From Physcia stellaris (taxonomy: Eukaryota > Ascomycota > Lecanoromycetes > Caliciales > Physciaceae), in NCBI GenBank assembly GCA_018902385.1, contig JABSSW010000053.1, positions 124,001-188,000 of the forward strand: a stretch of 64,000 nucleotides of DNA. The letters are read 5' to 3'. Under the pieces are notes generated by a model. It saw only the letters and a program-made list of their open reading frames with translations. It was not told the DNA's origin and ran no database searches. The translations under genes were made by a program, and so were the position numbers. Numbering within the stretch: the first letter of the stretch is position 1; the number at the start of each line of letters is the position of its first letter. Shown here one piece after another: positions 1 through 13,400 of the stretch.

Positions 1-1193
1 TTCACCTGCTTCCGAATCGAAACCTCCTACGCCTCCTCGATCGGTCACCTCGTCACCTCCCTCGTCACCGAAACTCTCACCTCTCGAGATCCCTACACCA
101 GAAATTGTATGCGAGCGTTCAGAGAGCATATCACCTACCTCGTCGGTTGCAACACCAAAGAAACCGATATCTTGGGCAGAAATAGCCTCACGGCCAGTCG
201 TTGCACCGAAGCCCTCTCGTCTCCCGATTGCGACACCCAAATCGGTGTGCAAACCGTTGGAGAATGCAAGCATTGCTTGCCCGCCTACTCCGCCTCGAGC
301 ACCTACACCATCGAGGCCCTATCTCACTGTGGACGACCTGTTCCGCATGTTCGCTGGGAAGCCGAGTCCATTTGGCCTGCAGCGGCACCAAATGCGCTCG
401 TTTTCTCCGCGCGGCCCTGGCAAATGCAGTCCCGCAAGCAAATGTGGCCCCGTACAAAGCCGCATTACGTCATACTTTCATGCGGTGGCCTTACCTGCTT
501 CTAAATTGGCCAAATTCGAAGCATTTCCAGCAGCACACGCCTCGGTGAAACAGTCGGCCCGCACGTCACCTTCCTCGTTTCGCCCGACTCCTCGATTTTC
601 TTCTTCGGTGCGCCCATCTCTCTCGGCATTCTCTCGCCTTCCTCCTGTTTGCAGGCACTGCCAAGGGCGTTCTGCCACCTATCGGCCTACTGGTTGGGCC
701 ATGCCAAATGCCTCAAGAGTTGGGAACAATGAGATACCCATGGGGCAGCGCTATTGGAGTTTCGCTCCTCCCCGCCCTACTTTGGGGGAGTATTGACCCT
801 CCTACCTCGGGGGAGTCAGCATGTTGTTTGTTTGCTTTGCCCGCCCACCTCCCCTTATTAACCGTTGATCGGCCTGGGGGGACTAAATGTTGTTGTTTTA
901 ATGGATTCGATGTCCAGCCCCTCCCGCCCTGTGGCCTGGGGGAGCTTTACAAGTTGTTGTATGCTTTGTTTATTTGTTTATTGTTTCACGAATATGGTAG
1001 GGACTTACCTTTGTTGTGGCTTCGTCTTGATCTAACACGACTAATCTCGCCTCTATTCCCTACTACCCTTTGAGGCTTTAGTCGCCCGATAAATACGAGG
1101 GGGAGAGAGTGACAGTACAGCCCGTCAGTGCAGTCTCGGAGGAGCGTACTGACGTACTGTACGAACAGTTGTTAAGGAGGACGAACAGACTAG

Positions 1194-1264
1194 ATAGTAC
1201 GACTTCGGGGGAGCGTACTATACAGTCAGGAGTCACATAGTACCGCTTCGGGGGAGCGTACTAT
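1194..1264 (+). repeat. Tandem palindromic 28-bp units
   Basis: Two near-identical 28-bp units lie at 1194-1221 and 1237-1264. Each has 7-bp inverted arms (ATAGTAC and GTACTAT) around a CTTCGGGGGAGC core. They sit in the untranslated part of the retroelement relic and could be a duplicated hairpin or a purine-tract module. Confidence 0.6.
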
Positions 1265-2047
1265 GGAGTCATTACATACTCGGCCTTGCAGAGCAGGAAC
1301 TCGATCAAGAAGGACAAGAACTCGATCAAGGACTGGAGATATCTGACCTTTTCGCATACTAATCGACCTGGTTCTCTGGCAGGTCTTAGTCAGGTCAGAA
1401 AAGCTCGATTCTGCACCCTTTGCATCGGTGTATGCCCGCAATGCATGCCGCGCATTCGATGCATTACCTTCCTTATCGATTTCCCGACCATCTGGCATAC
1501 CTTATGGACTTCCTACAGCCAAATTGCATAGGTATCGGTCCATTGATGTCGCAAGAAGTACCTGAGAACCCTGAGATCCACAATGATGCTACCAAGATCA
1601 TGGTGTGACCTGCACTCTCGTCAATATCGCACTACTCAGGCAAAAGGTACTTGCTCCATGGTGTACCTTCCACCCAATTCTAGGTACCAGATCCCACATC
1701 GATGCCTCACCTCATGGAGAAACCCAGAACGCCTTCAGTCACTCGGTCGCACGTCTTACAAATCGACCTTACGTCATATCTGAAGCGCATGGACCTCGAT
1801 TCGTTCGTTTCTGCAGTCTTCGCATCGGTGTATGTCCTAGCCCTACAGGACCTACGTCATTGGGGGAGCTTGCTCGGAAGCCCCAGGCAACACACCGCTG
1901 GGGAGCTCTAGGATACGCATCGCTGGGGAGCCGCATCGCTGGGGAGCATCATGACTCGTCGCTCTGGGGAGCTTGCACGGAAGCTCCAGGCCAGGCTGGG
2001 CTCGTTAGGATACAGGGCAGGAGGCACAAGCGGTTGCTGTGGGGGAG

Positions 2048-2250
2048 TGTTGGAAATACAGCCTCCGCAGGTGTGCTCGGCAGGTGCTGCAGTCAGGGTC
2101 CATTGGTATAGACCGGCCAATCGGGACTAGCGCCTTGGCACTCGCACACTTCTTGTGCTCCCACCTGCATGTATCTTACAAGAATAACGAGATTCAGAGC
2201 AATAGAATGGTAGTCATCCATGATTCTTTCAATACGAAACGAATAACGTT
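2048..2250 (+). repeat. LTR-like end of the relic
   Basis: The sequence begins TGTTGGAAATAC immediately after a GGGGGAG polypurine tract and ends near CGAAACGAATAACG, just where the AT-rich block starts. TGTTRGAAATA starts after a purine tract are usual for fungal and plant Copia LTRs. I could not find the matching partner LTR in the window, so it is either solo or its partner is too altered to see. Confidence 0.45.
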
Positions 2251-3129
2251 TTCTTGATTTCGCATATTAAATTGATTGCATTGATCGAAAAACAAAATTT
2301 CGTAACGAATTTCAAAATGTCATAAATGCGAATATGCTCGTATAATTTCTCGTTGAAATTGAAGTTTTGTTTGCAAAATTTGCAAATTATTCGAACGTTT
2401 GTAATTTCAAAACTAATGAAATTTCGATCGATTTTGATACAACATCGAGTGTATTTAATTGAAAATTCGAACTTTTTGAAGACGTCGTACAAACGCTTCT
2501 GAAAACGTTTTCGTTAAAATTTTATCGAAACGTTTCAACGAAATGAATTCAGATTGAATTTTAAATCATTCGAATGTCAAATCACATAAACATTTCGACA
2601 ATAAATTCAACAAATCTGATTTGCGATATTGATGTTGACATTGTTAAAAATTCTGTAAAAAGTTCGCGATTTCGTCATACAATTCAAATTTTGATTCGTG
2701 ACATGATGTTGAATCGAAAATATCAATATTTTGAAATTTTGATGTTGACTTAACGACTTTTATCGTTTTCAATTCAATTCGTTTTGTGACTTTTCGAACT
2801 TTGCGTTTTGTTAACTTTTGAATTTTTGTTTTCGATTGCGAAAAAAAGCAATCGTTAAAACAATATTGAAGATATGAAAAAGTCGAAATGCGATCGCTTC
2901 TTGAATCATTCAAACGTCGAATCGTTGAAACAATTGAATAAAAATTTGAAAAAATTGATTTTTCGATATCGATACAAAGATTGACAATGTTGAAAATTTC
3001 GCAAAAAGTTCGCGACTTCGTTGTATTGTTTAATCTTTGAATCAAAATGTATTATATTCGAATCGAAAAAATCGATATCTTGAAGCAAATTGATCGAAAA
3101 TTTTGAAAATATTGAAATCATCGTCAAGA

Positions 3130-3830
3130 CAGAAAAGAAAAATTCATTTTATTAATGAAATAAATGCAAACGTGTAAAATTTTCGAACAAAAAAAATGAT
3201 TGCGATAGATTGTTGAAAAAAAATACGTGAAAATTGTTTGATCGAATATTCAATTCATTCTCGAAATAAAAAAAAAAAACGTCGATTTGCTAAATAATTA
3301 AATGTGATTTCGAAAAATTTTCAAACACAATGAATGAATTCAATATCGAATATTAATGAAAAATTTCGCTAAAAAATTCTTATCGTTTTTGATGTAATGA
3401 TATTGAATTCAACTCAAAAACGAAAAAAACGAAATTTTTGCAAATGAAACAAATAAATTTTCACAATGTTTTCGAAAAAGAAAAATGATATCAATATCGA
3501 ATTCTTGTCAAAGTATTGAACAAAAATATGAAAAATCTGAAAAACTAATTTGAAATCTGAATTCGAAATATTATCAATTTCATCACAAACGATGAAAATT
3601 CAAATCAATTTGCTAAACAAACAGATGTAAATTTTGAAAATTTTCAAAAATCAAAAATGATTTCAATGTTGATTGCAATATTAAATACTGATAAAAATTT
3701 GAATGATTTTCTGATTCGATATTGAGTTTATCATCGAAACAGAAAAAAAAGATCGTCTTAATATAATTAATAAATATGTGTTCGAGTCGATTCTCGAACG
3801 AAAAAAATATTTCGAATATTGATGATCAAA
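3130..3830. repeat. Degenerate tandem array of about 150-bp units
   Basis: Similar segments recur at about 3141, 3280, 3429, 3602 and 3752. Each has an AAATAA...AAATGTxAA...TTTTC core followed by an AAAATGATxxCAATxTxGA segment. Spacing is 139-173 bp. The units lie inside the AT-rich retroelement relic and would be about 50-codon modules on its minus strand. Divergence between copies is high. Confidence 0.45.
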
Positions 3831-6800
3831 AATCTGATTCTTGATTCAATGACGAAATTTCTGATTCGATTCTTGTTCAAATATTTCTTGTATGATGTTT
3901 TCTTGATGATTTAAATTTGATTTGATAATTTTTTGAATTTCAAACACGAATGTTTCGTCAAAAATGATAAATGAAAAAATTTATTTGTGAATCGAAACTA
4001 TCGCGTAAATTCGTTTGTTTTGAACGTTTTTTAAAACACAACGACGAATCTATTATGTTTCGTTTTGCACATTCACAACTAGTTCACGTTGTTAATGTTC
4101 AATTGTTTTCGTTGAATGATCAAAATCGATACGAATTTATTATGTTTCGTTATCGTCAATTGACTTTATAAACAAAAAGTTTTGTTTATTTGATGTTCGC
4201 GTATCTTATAACGAACATAACGTGAATGATTTCGATATAATGTGAAATACTATGCAAAGATATAATATTATTACATAATTACACGAAAATATCGAAAAAA
4301 AAAACAAATACAAAGAATCTGACAAAACATATGTAAAAAATTTAATCATAAACGAAATTCGACTTTGTCATTCGATGTGATAAAATAAAAATATTAATTT
4401 TAATGATTGATCAAATATTGATTTCAAATGTTGAAATCGATGCACGTTCGTCACACGACGATGAGTTTTTCGTCGATGAAAATATCGATTTTCATTCAAT
4501 TTTTGATGCATTTCAACGTTTCGATAATTTTAAAAATCAATGAAATTCGTTTTGTCGTTATCATGTGTTTCAACGAAAAAAATATTCGTTTTGATTCGAA
4601 AAACATCGATGAAATATTGAAAATATTCAAAATCATGCGAATCAATGTTGATAATTTCGTTCTTTGATTTAATCATCAATCAATAATGTTCAAATTTTTA
4701 TTGAAATTAAACGATTCAATGAAATATTGTTTCAATTCGTTTGTATGTTTTTGTTCGTGATTTCGATACATTCAAAAATCAAATTTGACGATTTTTTTTC
4801 TGAAAATTGATTGATTGTTGTAACAAAAAAAATGCGATTGTACGTGTTTCACAATTTCGTAATTTTGATTTTTGTTTCAACAATTGACAATGAATTTCAA
4901 TGCGTTTCGAAATAATTTCATTTTTGTGCAAAATTCAAAATCACGACGACGATATAAACGAAAATTTTTTTGATGTTTTTGTTTCAATATTTTTGCAAAT
5001 TTTTGAATTCAACATCAAAAAATAATTGCATGAAATCATTGTCGATGAAATCATACGTCGCATTTTCGTAATGAGCAAACAAATAATTCAACGTCGATAA
5101 ATAATCGTTGATTATAACAAAACGATTTTTCATTTTTTTCGTGATTTTTTGAAATGATTTCAAGAAATTTTTGATGTTTCGAAAAAGAAATCATTCGAAT
5201 GAATTGATATTATCGTTTTGAATATTTTCGTTCATAATGTATAATTGCAATGTCTTTTTGATTTTTTCGATAAATCAATTTATCATGATAAATCACGAAT
5301 TTCATTTCATTTTCATGTTTCGCAGAAACATGACATTGTCGTTGAATTGTTTGAATTTTTGTATGCGTTGATTATTTTTCATGATGTGTGTATTGACGTT
5401 GTGCAATTTTTTTTGAAATTCGAAACGTTTGTAATGTTGTAAATTTTCGTCGTTGAAAATTACATCGAATATTTGTGTTTGTTTGTCGAAATGTTGATCA
5501 AATAAAAAACTTTGAATTGATAAATTAATAATATGATTCAAACAACGAAATCGATGTTCAACGAAATCGTATTTGAAAAAATCGTTGTTTCAAAAATTTT
5601 GCGCAATAATTTTCATTATTGTATCGTTAAAATCAACGTTATTCATGACGAAATATTTCAATTTGTTGCGAAATTCGAAATTTCGAATCGTATGCAAAAT
5701 AATGATTGTCATGTTTGCATCGTTATGAACATTTTGAATTTTTTTCAAATTCAACAACAAAATACGAGAAATTTTCGCATCGTCAATGAAATGAATCACG
5801 AAATTTAGAAAATTCAAATGATTTGACGAAAATCAAACATCGCATGTAATATGTATGAAAATGATCGCAACGTTCAATTTATGACGTAATCGTTTTTTGT
5901 TTTTTTCGTACAATATCATGATTTTCGTTTGAATAATATTGTTCGAAACAAAAAATAAAACGTTCGCAAATTTGTTGATGTAATGTAAAAACATTCGAAA
6001 ATTTCTATTGCGCATTTGTTTGAAAAAAACGTCAATCAATACGATTCATCGAAAATACAAATACAAAAAATGTTGTTTATTCAACGAAACGATTATGTGT
6101 TTTGCAATTTGACGATTTTTCAATTTTTTTTTCATTGCAAATTGACGATTAAAAACGAAAACAAAATCGTCATTTTAAAAAATTAAACGAATTTCGTCAC
6201 GATTTCGAAAATCGATATGATGTTTTAATCGCAAATGTATTTTGAATTTCATGATATTGTCGAATTTGACGTATTTGATGATGCAATATTTGCATTTTGC
6301 GAAAAAAATTTTTGTTTTCGAAACAACGTGAAATGATGATAAATATTCGACGTAATTTTGCGAAAAAATTTGTCAATCGAAATTCGTGTTTTGCGATTCG
6401 AAATTGTTTGTGATATTGTTGTATCGATTGCAAAATCGATTGCAAATTCGATTGATTTTTCGTCGAATTCGTTGAATAGTGATTCGTCGATTTTCGAAAT
6501 CGTTTTTTGAATTTGAATATTCAATGCAATTTTCACGACAATTTTCACGATCGAATTCGTTCGTGTTCGCGCTCGTTTTGAAATTCGTTTCGAATATTCA
6601 AACGACACAAATTGAAAAATTATAAATCGTCGTTCGTTGATTCGACGCGTTGTAAACGTTGAAAATTTGTCGAATTGATTATTCGACATGTTGATTTTAT
6701 CGACATTTCGATTTTTGCGAAATTGAAATTTGAATTTGACGATCGTCGTTTTGATAAAAAAATTATTCGATGCAACAATTAACATAATAATAACATCAAA

Positions 6801-7893
6801 TAATTCGAATCGATTTGATTGAAACATCGTTGATATATAACGTGAATTGTTGATATGTGAAAAATTGAATTGAATTGAAATAAAATAACAAAAACAAAAT
6901 TTTTGAAAATTGATGTTTGAATTTTGCTCGAAAATTCGTTTATTCGAAAAAAATACAAAAATTTGAAATTGAAATTTATCAAAAATATCAAAAATCAACG
7001 TAATTTATTGCAACATCATTAACAAAAAATCTGATAATGCACGTTAATTGATGTTTTGTAATTTATCATTCAAATTTCGATGAAATATTCGAAATTTCAA
7101 AATTGAAACATTCGAACATTTCGTAATATTGAACAATATAATAATCATTTGCATCACACATATTACTGATACGCATTAAAATTATCATTTTTTTTTTTTG
7201 TATTATATTAAATAATATGATGCGACAAGTAGATTCGAAAGTTTTTTTAAAAAAAACTTTGTCGAGAAATCTTAGAATTAGAGCCAAATCTGATAAGATT
7301 GCAAAATTCGAAGCGAACACAAAGTTGACAACGACGTAATTTTCGAAACTTCAAAACTATTGCGATAATGAATCGATTTTTGTTATTTTTACGACGTTGA
7401 AATGCGCTCATTTCGCTTTACAATTTTGACTAAATAAGTGAAAATCATAAATGATTGTTGATTGAAATGCAAAATGCGAAACAACTGTATAACGCATTAC
7501 GTTCGATAATGAGACGTCAAATAAATTTTGAATTAATCAAATCAAAAAAGAGTGTCGCAAATCAACTTGAAAATCTGAATGTCAAACATGAAATTTGAAT
7601 TGCAAAAATTGCAGTCATTTGATCACATTTTCGAAACATATCATGATTTTCGATTGAATATAACGCAATAAGATATCAAAATGTATTTGTTTTGATATTG
7701 ATCATTTTGAATATTATGTACATATGTTGATTTCAGAATTCTGACTGATCTGATCATTTGCGACGAAGATATCGAGAATATGTCATACAAATCGGATCTG
7801 TTTTTTCAGCGAAATCTTTTGACTTATTAAGATTTCAAAAGTTCGAATTTGCAATTTTTGCATCGATGTATGTTTGCGAAAATGATTCGCGCA

Positions 7894-7985
7894 TGAAAAC
7901 ATTCGATGAAACATTCGATGAAACATTTGCTGAAACATTTGATGAAACATTTGATAAAACATTTGATAAAACATTTGATGAAAAT
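7894..7985. repeat. 12-bp minisatellite, about 8 copies
   Basis: The unit ACATTYGATGAA repeats about eight times without interruption and in frame (Thr-Phe-Asp-Glu on the plus strand). It lies inside the AT-rich relic. One copy has GCTGAA instead of GATGAA. Confidence 0.8.
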
Positions 7986-9559
7986 CGATTCGATCTGAAA
8001 AAAACAATTCGTGAAAATTATATCGATCATGACATACTCGAATAAAACTTTCTTTTTTGTTTTCATTTATGTTCGTTTGTTTCGATTTTCAATTCAATCA
8101 ACTCGTTTCATTGCATTTTTCGTCGTCGTCAAAACGATTGTCAGAATCGATCGATTCGTCGATCATATATGTATCGTTCGACTCATCAAAATCATTCGAC
8201 TCGTTTGATCAAATTGAATGTTTTTTTTTTTTTTTTGTTGTTTTCGCATTTATTTTTTCGTTCGTTTTTTTCGTTCGCTTGATATTTTTTGCAAATTGAA
8301 TTTCTTCGCGAATTGAAATATTGTGTGAAAAATCAAATTTTCATTTTTTTCGTTGCATTGCATTGCAAGCGTATTTCGTCAACGATTTAAAAAGAAAACG
8401 ATTGTTATGTTTGATTATTTTCTTTCTCATATGCAAGCGAATTTCGTTCTCATCGTTGATTCGAACAGCGATAAAAAAAAAAAAATAATACTTTTTGAAT
8501 TTGCAATGAGCATAATCATTTCATACAGAACGTTTCGTTCAAGATTGAAAACGAAAATGCTTTTGAAACAAAACTTCTTCAGACAATTCTAATCGATATT
8601 CGAAATTCGAAAAAAGTTTTTCATTGATTCGTATGATTTCAAATCGTTTCAATCGTCAAAAGTATTGAAAAATTTGATTTTTTCAAGTTTTTTGATTTTT
8701 TTGCAACAATTTTTGCTGTGATTTCACTTGAAAACGCGTATGTGTTTTAATTTTTGAAACATCGAATGCAACGTCAAACATGAAACGTGCTTTAATCATT
8801 GAATTTTGAATAATAGCTGATTGTGAAATCGAATAGATTTCAGATTTTTGTTTATTCAACATCATTTCATTTCGGTCATTGATTGTGTAGTGAGACTTTC
8901 GAAACTCGACGAATGTTTGAGATGTAACAGTCATTGAATGACATTCGTAAAAAGCGCTGATTTCGATCGATGCAACAGCAGAAATAAAAATAAAAATAGA
9001 AATAAAAATAAGTTTCTGAAAAGCATTTCGTTTCTCTCGCTTTTTGACATGACGATTTGCTGCATCACGCGAACGCGTCGTAATAAGAAGATTTAAATTC
9101 AACGTCAACTGCATGATTTGTTGAAATTCGTTGAAATTCTCGTGATTGAATTGATATGAAATTGAAGTTGATATTGTTGTTGATGTTTGAATCATCGAAT
9201 TTCGAATTCATCAATTTGTATGCGATCAAAACTTCGCATTTCAATAACTCGATGCGTTCACGTCAAAATTTAACAAACGTTACAGTATTGAATTTTTCTC
9301 ATTAAACTTTACAACTTTGATTACATAAACAAAAATCATATCAAGTTCTTGATTGATGTGCAATGTGCGAAAAAGTTGCATCAAAATTTTGATGTTCTTC
9401 GTCAAGATTGATTTAATTCAATAAGAAAATAAACTTTTTGTAAAGAAAACGATAGATATTTTTTTATAAATTGTGTTCTATAAATGATTCAAATTATACG
9501 CATTATTCGAATTCGAAATCGTGATACATCGATAATACAAATAATTCGATGTATCATTG

Positions 9560-10290
9560 AACGTTTTAATTTATGAAATTAAACGTATCAAGATTTCAAA
9601 AAAAGAAAAAAAGCAAATTAATTCAAATTTTAGAAAATCGTTGAAATTCGAATTCATTCTTCATGACAAATCAACGTTGTCAAACGATATTTACGAAAAA
9701 ATCAAATTTTCGAATTTATTCAGTCACGCCTGGCTGCTATGAATGATAAAAAATGGAGAATCAAGATGGGCGAGCATTCTATTGAGGTTCGAGATCAGTT
9801 TGACCGAATCGTCAAAATTGTCCTCATAGCCAAAGATTTTGTTTCTTCCGTCGTTAACATGAATTCTGTTCACGTTGATTTATCATGAACAAAAATCTAT
9901 GTATTATTTTTCTTGTTCATCAATGATATTAAACAACGTTTCACGATTATAAATGAATTTGAAAACATTGCGAAATTCATTCGAAAATATTTTCAAATTG
10001 AAAATTTATATCTGAATGATCAATTCTTCAAACTGATTGAAAAATTACGATTGATCGTGATCAAACTTTACAAAATAATTTTGAAATTTGAAACAAAAAT
10101 CGTTTGTCAATTTTCACGAAATGTTGTTCATCAAACATTGAAAAATGTTTTCATTGTCGACGATTGAAACGAAATCTTGAAAAATATCAAACAGAATGAA
10201 ATTCATTGCGAAATATTGATACGAATAATCGACACAGAAAATCGAAAAATACGAACGAAAACATTGAAAAATCTCATCGTTCAACAAAAT
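9560..10290 (+). pseudogene. 5' half of a split NLR (STAND) gene: NACHT N-terminal domain
   Basis: This is the N-terminal part of a fungal NWD/NACHT receptor. The frame that reads RLAAMNDKKWRIKMGE, then VRDQFDRIVK and AKDFVSS near 9720-9880, matches the conserved N-terminal domain found before the nucleotide-binding domain in fungal NLRs, and continues in the same frame to 10290 through VCQFSRN and TENRK. Two in-frame stops (near 9884 and 10165) are both TGA at places where the family has Trp. Most of the segment is as AT-rich as the flanking transposons, but about 9720-9880 is a GC-normal island. The frame stops exactly where the inserted element begins at 10291 and resumes in phase at 15067. 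I do not see a convincing start codon; the true 5' end may be lost in the retroelement relic to the left. Confidence 0.75.
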
Positions 10291-10410
10291 CGTTCAAACT
10301 AAACGTGAATATTAATGCAAAAATAACGAAATGAAAAAAACTTGAAAAATTGATTTTTTAATTAAATAGAAAATCAATGTTTCATTTTTTTCATTTTTCA
10401 ATTTTTTTTG
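10291..10410 (+). repeat. Terminal repeat A1 of the Ngaro-like element
   Basis: Starts CGTTCAAACTAAACGTGAA and matches A2 (start 14698) through the AATTAAAT and AAAATCAATGTTT segments for about 120 bp. No B segment follows it, which separates this element from an ordinary LTR retrotransposon. Confidence 0.75.
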
Positions 10411-13400
10411 GCAAATTATTCGCAAAAATCAATTGTAAAAATCATTATATCAATTTTTGATATTGCATATTTCAATTTTTCGATTTTCGCATATTTTTTG
10501 CTGTAATATTTCGTTCAATTTAATTAAAATTCGATTTCGTTGAATTTTTCGTCGTCGCAATAATGTTCGTCGACATCAAATTCATTTTTATTTTTGACAA
10601 AAATCATGATATCGTCGTCAAAAAAAATGATAACGAAATATTCAAATTCAAATTCAAATCGTTTACAATTTTCAAACGTGTCATTTTCGACGTAAAAAAT
10701 CGTAATCGAATTGAAAAATTTGTTTTATGTTTTCGTTTTGATTTAACGCGTTTATTTCGAAATATTTTTCGTAACGTTCGTTTTCGAATTTTTTTTTTTC
10801 GTTTGATTATTTCGAAAATCAAATTGAAAACGAAAACGAAAACGATTTCAACGTCATGATTATCGATTTCGACGACGACGACAACGACGTATTCGACAAC
10901 GACGAATTTTAAATTCGACGATCACGCGCACGCGAAAAATTTTCAAATAACGAAAATTTCGTTCAAAAAAAAAGAATTTTCGTCGAAAAATAATTTTTCA
11001 AAAAAAAATAAAAAAATATCAAAAAAAGTTGAATGAATTCATTTTTATTCAACGTACGTTGTTTTCGTTGTTTTTTTTTTACATTTTTCAAATTCGTATT
11101 TCGTCGTTTCGTTCGTTGTTCAAACGATCGAAATTCGTACGAATTTTTTACACATGATTCATGATTCGAAATATTTCAAAATGAAACGAATATTTGTCAA
11201 CGTGTCGTTTCGATTTTTGCAAAACGTTTATCATTGTCGTTTGAATGTCAAAAAATTTTTCAAATTCATTTTTTTTTGAATTGCATTCGAAATCGTTGTC
11301 GATACGCGTTCAAAATTTTTCAAAAACATTTTTTTTTGTTGATGACGATGAAAATGTATTGCAACGTTGTTTTCGAATTCATTCATTCGAATATTCAATA
11401 TCAATTGAATTTCGTCATGAACGCATATCGCATTCGTATCATGAAAACGTATTTTTACAAAACGTGATCGTCGATCGTAACATAACACGAAAAAAATTTG
11501 ATTCGAATCATTCGCATCGATCAAAATGTTTTCGTCAATTGATTGATCAAAATCGATTTTATCGAATGAAAATTCAAAAATATAATCGTTGTTGAATCAA
11601 ACAAAAAAACGTTTAAATATCAATCAATTTTCGTTTTTCGTAAATTCAAAAATAAACGTATTACAATTCGTATCGACGTTTGTGCTGCGTTCAACAACAA
11701 TATTCGATACGAAAAAAATTGCAAATTCAAATATATTTGTACAAAATGTCAACAAAAAAATCACGACAAATTCGAATGCATCAACAAAATCACAAAATGA
11801 TTAATCGTTTTTTTTTTTTTCGTTCATTTTTTTTTTTTCATTTTTTTTTTTTCGAATTATTCATTTCGTATGATCATGTCGATTTCGATCGAATAATCGT
11901 CGAAAAATTTTTTGTATGACGTCGTTTTCGAAAACGTTTTTAATTTCGATATCAAAATGTCATTGAAAACAACGAAATGAAATTTTCGATTAAAAAATCA
12001 TTTTGATCGAAATTTCGTTAACAAATTGTTTGACATTATTAAGCGAAACGCGAACATCGAATATATCGAAAATAAAAAATTTCGCATTTTCAACAATCAC
12101 AATTCGATCAACGAGATTTTCGATATATTCATTGTCGATTTCGTCAAACAAATGAATGTTCATCGATTGTTTAAATTGCGTGACGTTTTTTTTATTCATT
12201 ACGTTTGCTCGTCGTTGAATTTGATTTCGAAACACGACGACGATTGAAAACGTATTCATGATTTATCATATTTCAAAAACGATTCAATCAATGAAAACAT
12301 TATATTCGACGCAAAAATTTTGAAATACGTCACGTTCGATGAAATCATTGCAATATTCATATTTCAAAAACGAAATGTTGTAATGTTCAAGAAAAATTTC
12401 GCAAACGCGTTCAAACACATTTTTGTGATCATATTGAATCGTTGATTATTCGATTTTTGTTGAAACGACGAATTTTACATGAAATTATTTTTATTTTTCG
12501 ATTTTCGAATCGTTTCATTTTTTTTTGATTTATTTGTTAAAACGTTGCATTGAATTTTCGTTAAAATAAATCATTTTCGTATCGTTTTTCATTATTTAAA
12601 CGATTTTTTTATCATCATGAAATTTCACATCGATTTTGAATTATATAAAATCATTTGACGAGATATTTGCAACAAATTCGATTTCGAAACAAACGCGAAA
12701 AAAAAAAAATTTGACACAAAATTCGAATTTTTGAACATCGAATTCGATAACGAAATCATGAAAATTCGATTTTTTTCAATTAAATTGACGAGAACAATGA
12801 AATTCGTCAACGAAATTTTTATCGAAAATTTTTCACACATCGTCAAATCGATTTTCTCGTGAATTTTCTATTTTTTTGTGCAAAAGTCGTGATTTTTGAA
12901 CGATTTTTTTTCATTTTTTTGTATCGAATTCGCGATCATTTTCGAAACGTCAATAAATCATGCAAATTTAACGAAATCATGCGAACAAATTTACGTTGAT
13001 GACAAACGTTTTTATCACGATAAAACGATATTAAAATGTTGCGAAAAATATTTTTACAATCGTCAAATCATATTTGAACAAACGTTTCGAATAATTGAAA
13101 CATAAACGATTTTTGATTTCGTGTTTTTAACGATGAATCATTCGAAAATTTCAATTGACGTTATTCAACGCGTTTTCGCAATCGACAATTGAATATTCAA
13201 ATCAAAAAAATGCGAACGATGTTACATGCGTTACGTCAATGATTATTTCATTTCGAAAATAACAAAATCGTCATTCATTGCGACAATCAGATCGTCTGTG
13301 CGAAACTCGACAAAAACACGATGCGTGATTTAACAATGACATTTTTTCGTGACGTAATCATGTTATTCGTTTTTCATGATATTTTGATGAAAATGATGTG

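Larger units (their letters stand above)
1..2250 (+). mobile_element. LTR-retrotransposon relic, GC-normal, probably Ty1/Copia-type
   Basis: An open frame from about position 2 to 796 encodes a Pro/Ser-rich protein with the stretches KPISWAEIAS and YLTVDDLFRMFAGK. The same order of motifs, heavily altered, is found on the minus strand at 6249-6998, so this is a repeat family and not a host gene. The frame stops inside a GGGGGAG purine tract. Several similar purine tracts follow, and the last, near 2041, runs directly into an LTR-like sequence. I see no complete integrase or reverse transcriptase here, so this is the 3' part of a fossil, truncated by the window edge and clearly broken. It has not suffered the hypermutation seen to its right. 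The Copia label rests on the purine tract and LTR start only; a Gypsy origin is possible. Confidence 0.5.
2251..9550 (-). mobile_element. AT-rich, hypermutated LTR-retrotransposon relic
   Basis: Almost the whole block is AT-rich with scattered open frames that read best on the minus strand. Recognisable parts are: a frame at 8683-9195 that looks like a fungal gag-type N-terminal region; a frame at 6249-6998 resembling the protein at 2-796; a CX2C-X-H type zinc-finger-like motif at 2229-2492 (CKFCKQNF...HIR); and duplicated modules with the pattern NFLRNFQHCQ near 2644-3127. These make it the same broad class as the 1-2250 relic, inserted the other way round. It is broken many times over. The hypermutation is nearly saturated from about 4.4 to 7 kb and weaker at 2.3-4 kb and 7-9.5 kb, so it may be a nest of more than one insertion. 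Confidence 0.6.

Noticed and set aside
6249-6998. 249-codon frame as a host gene
   Set aside because: Composition is limited to codons that survive the CpC/CpT mutation bias, and the segment resembles the retroelement protein at 2-796.
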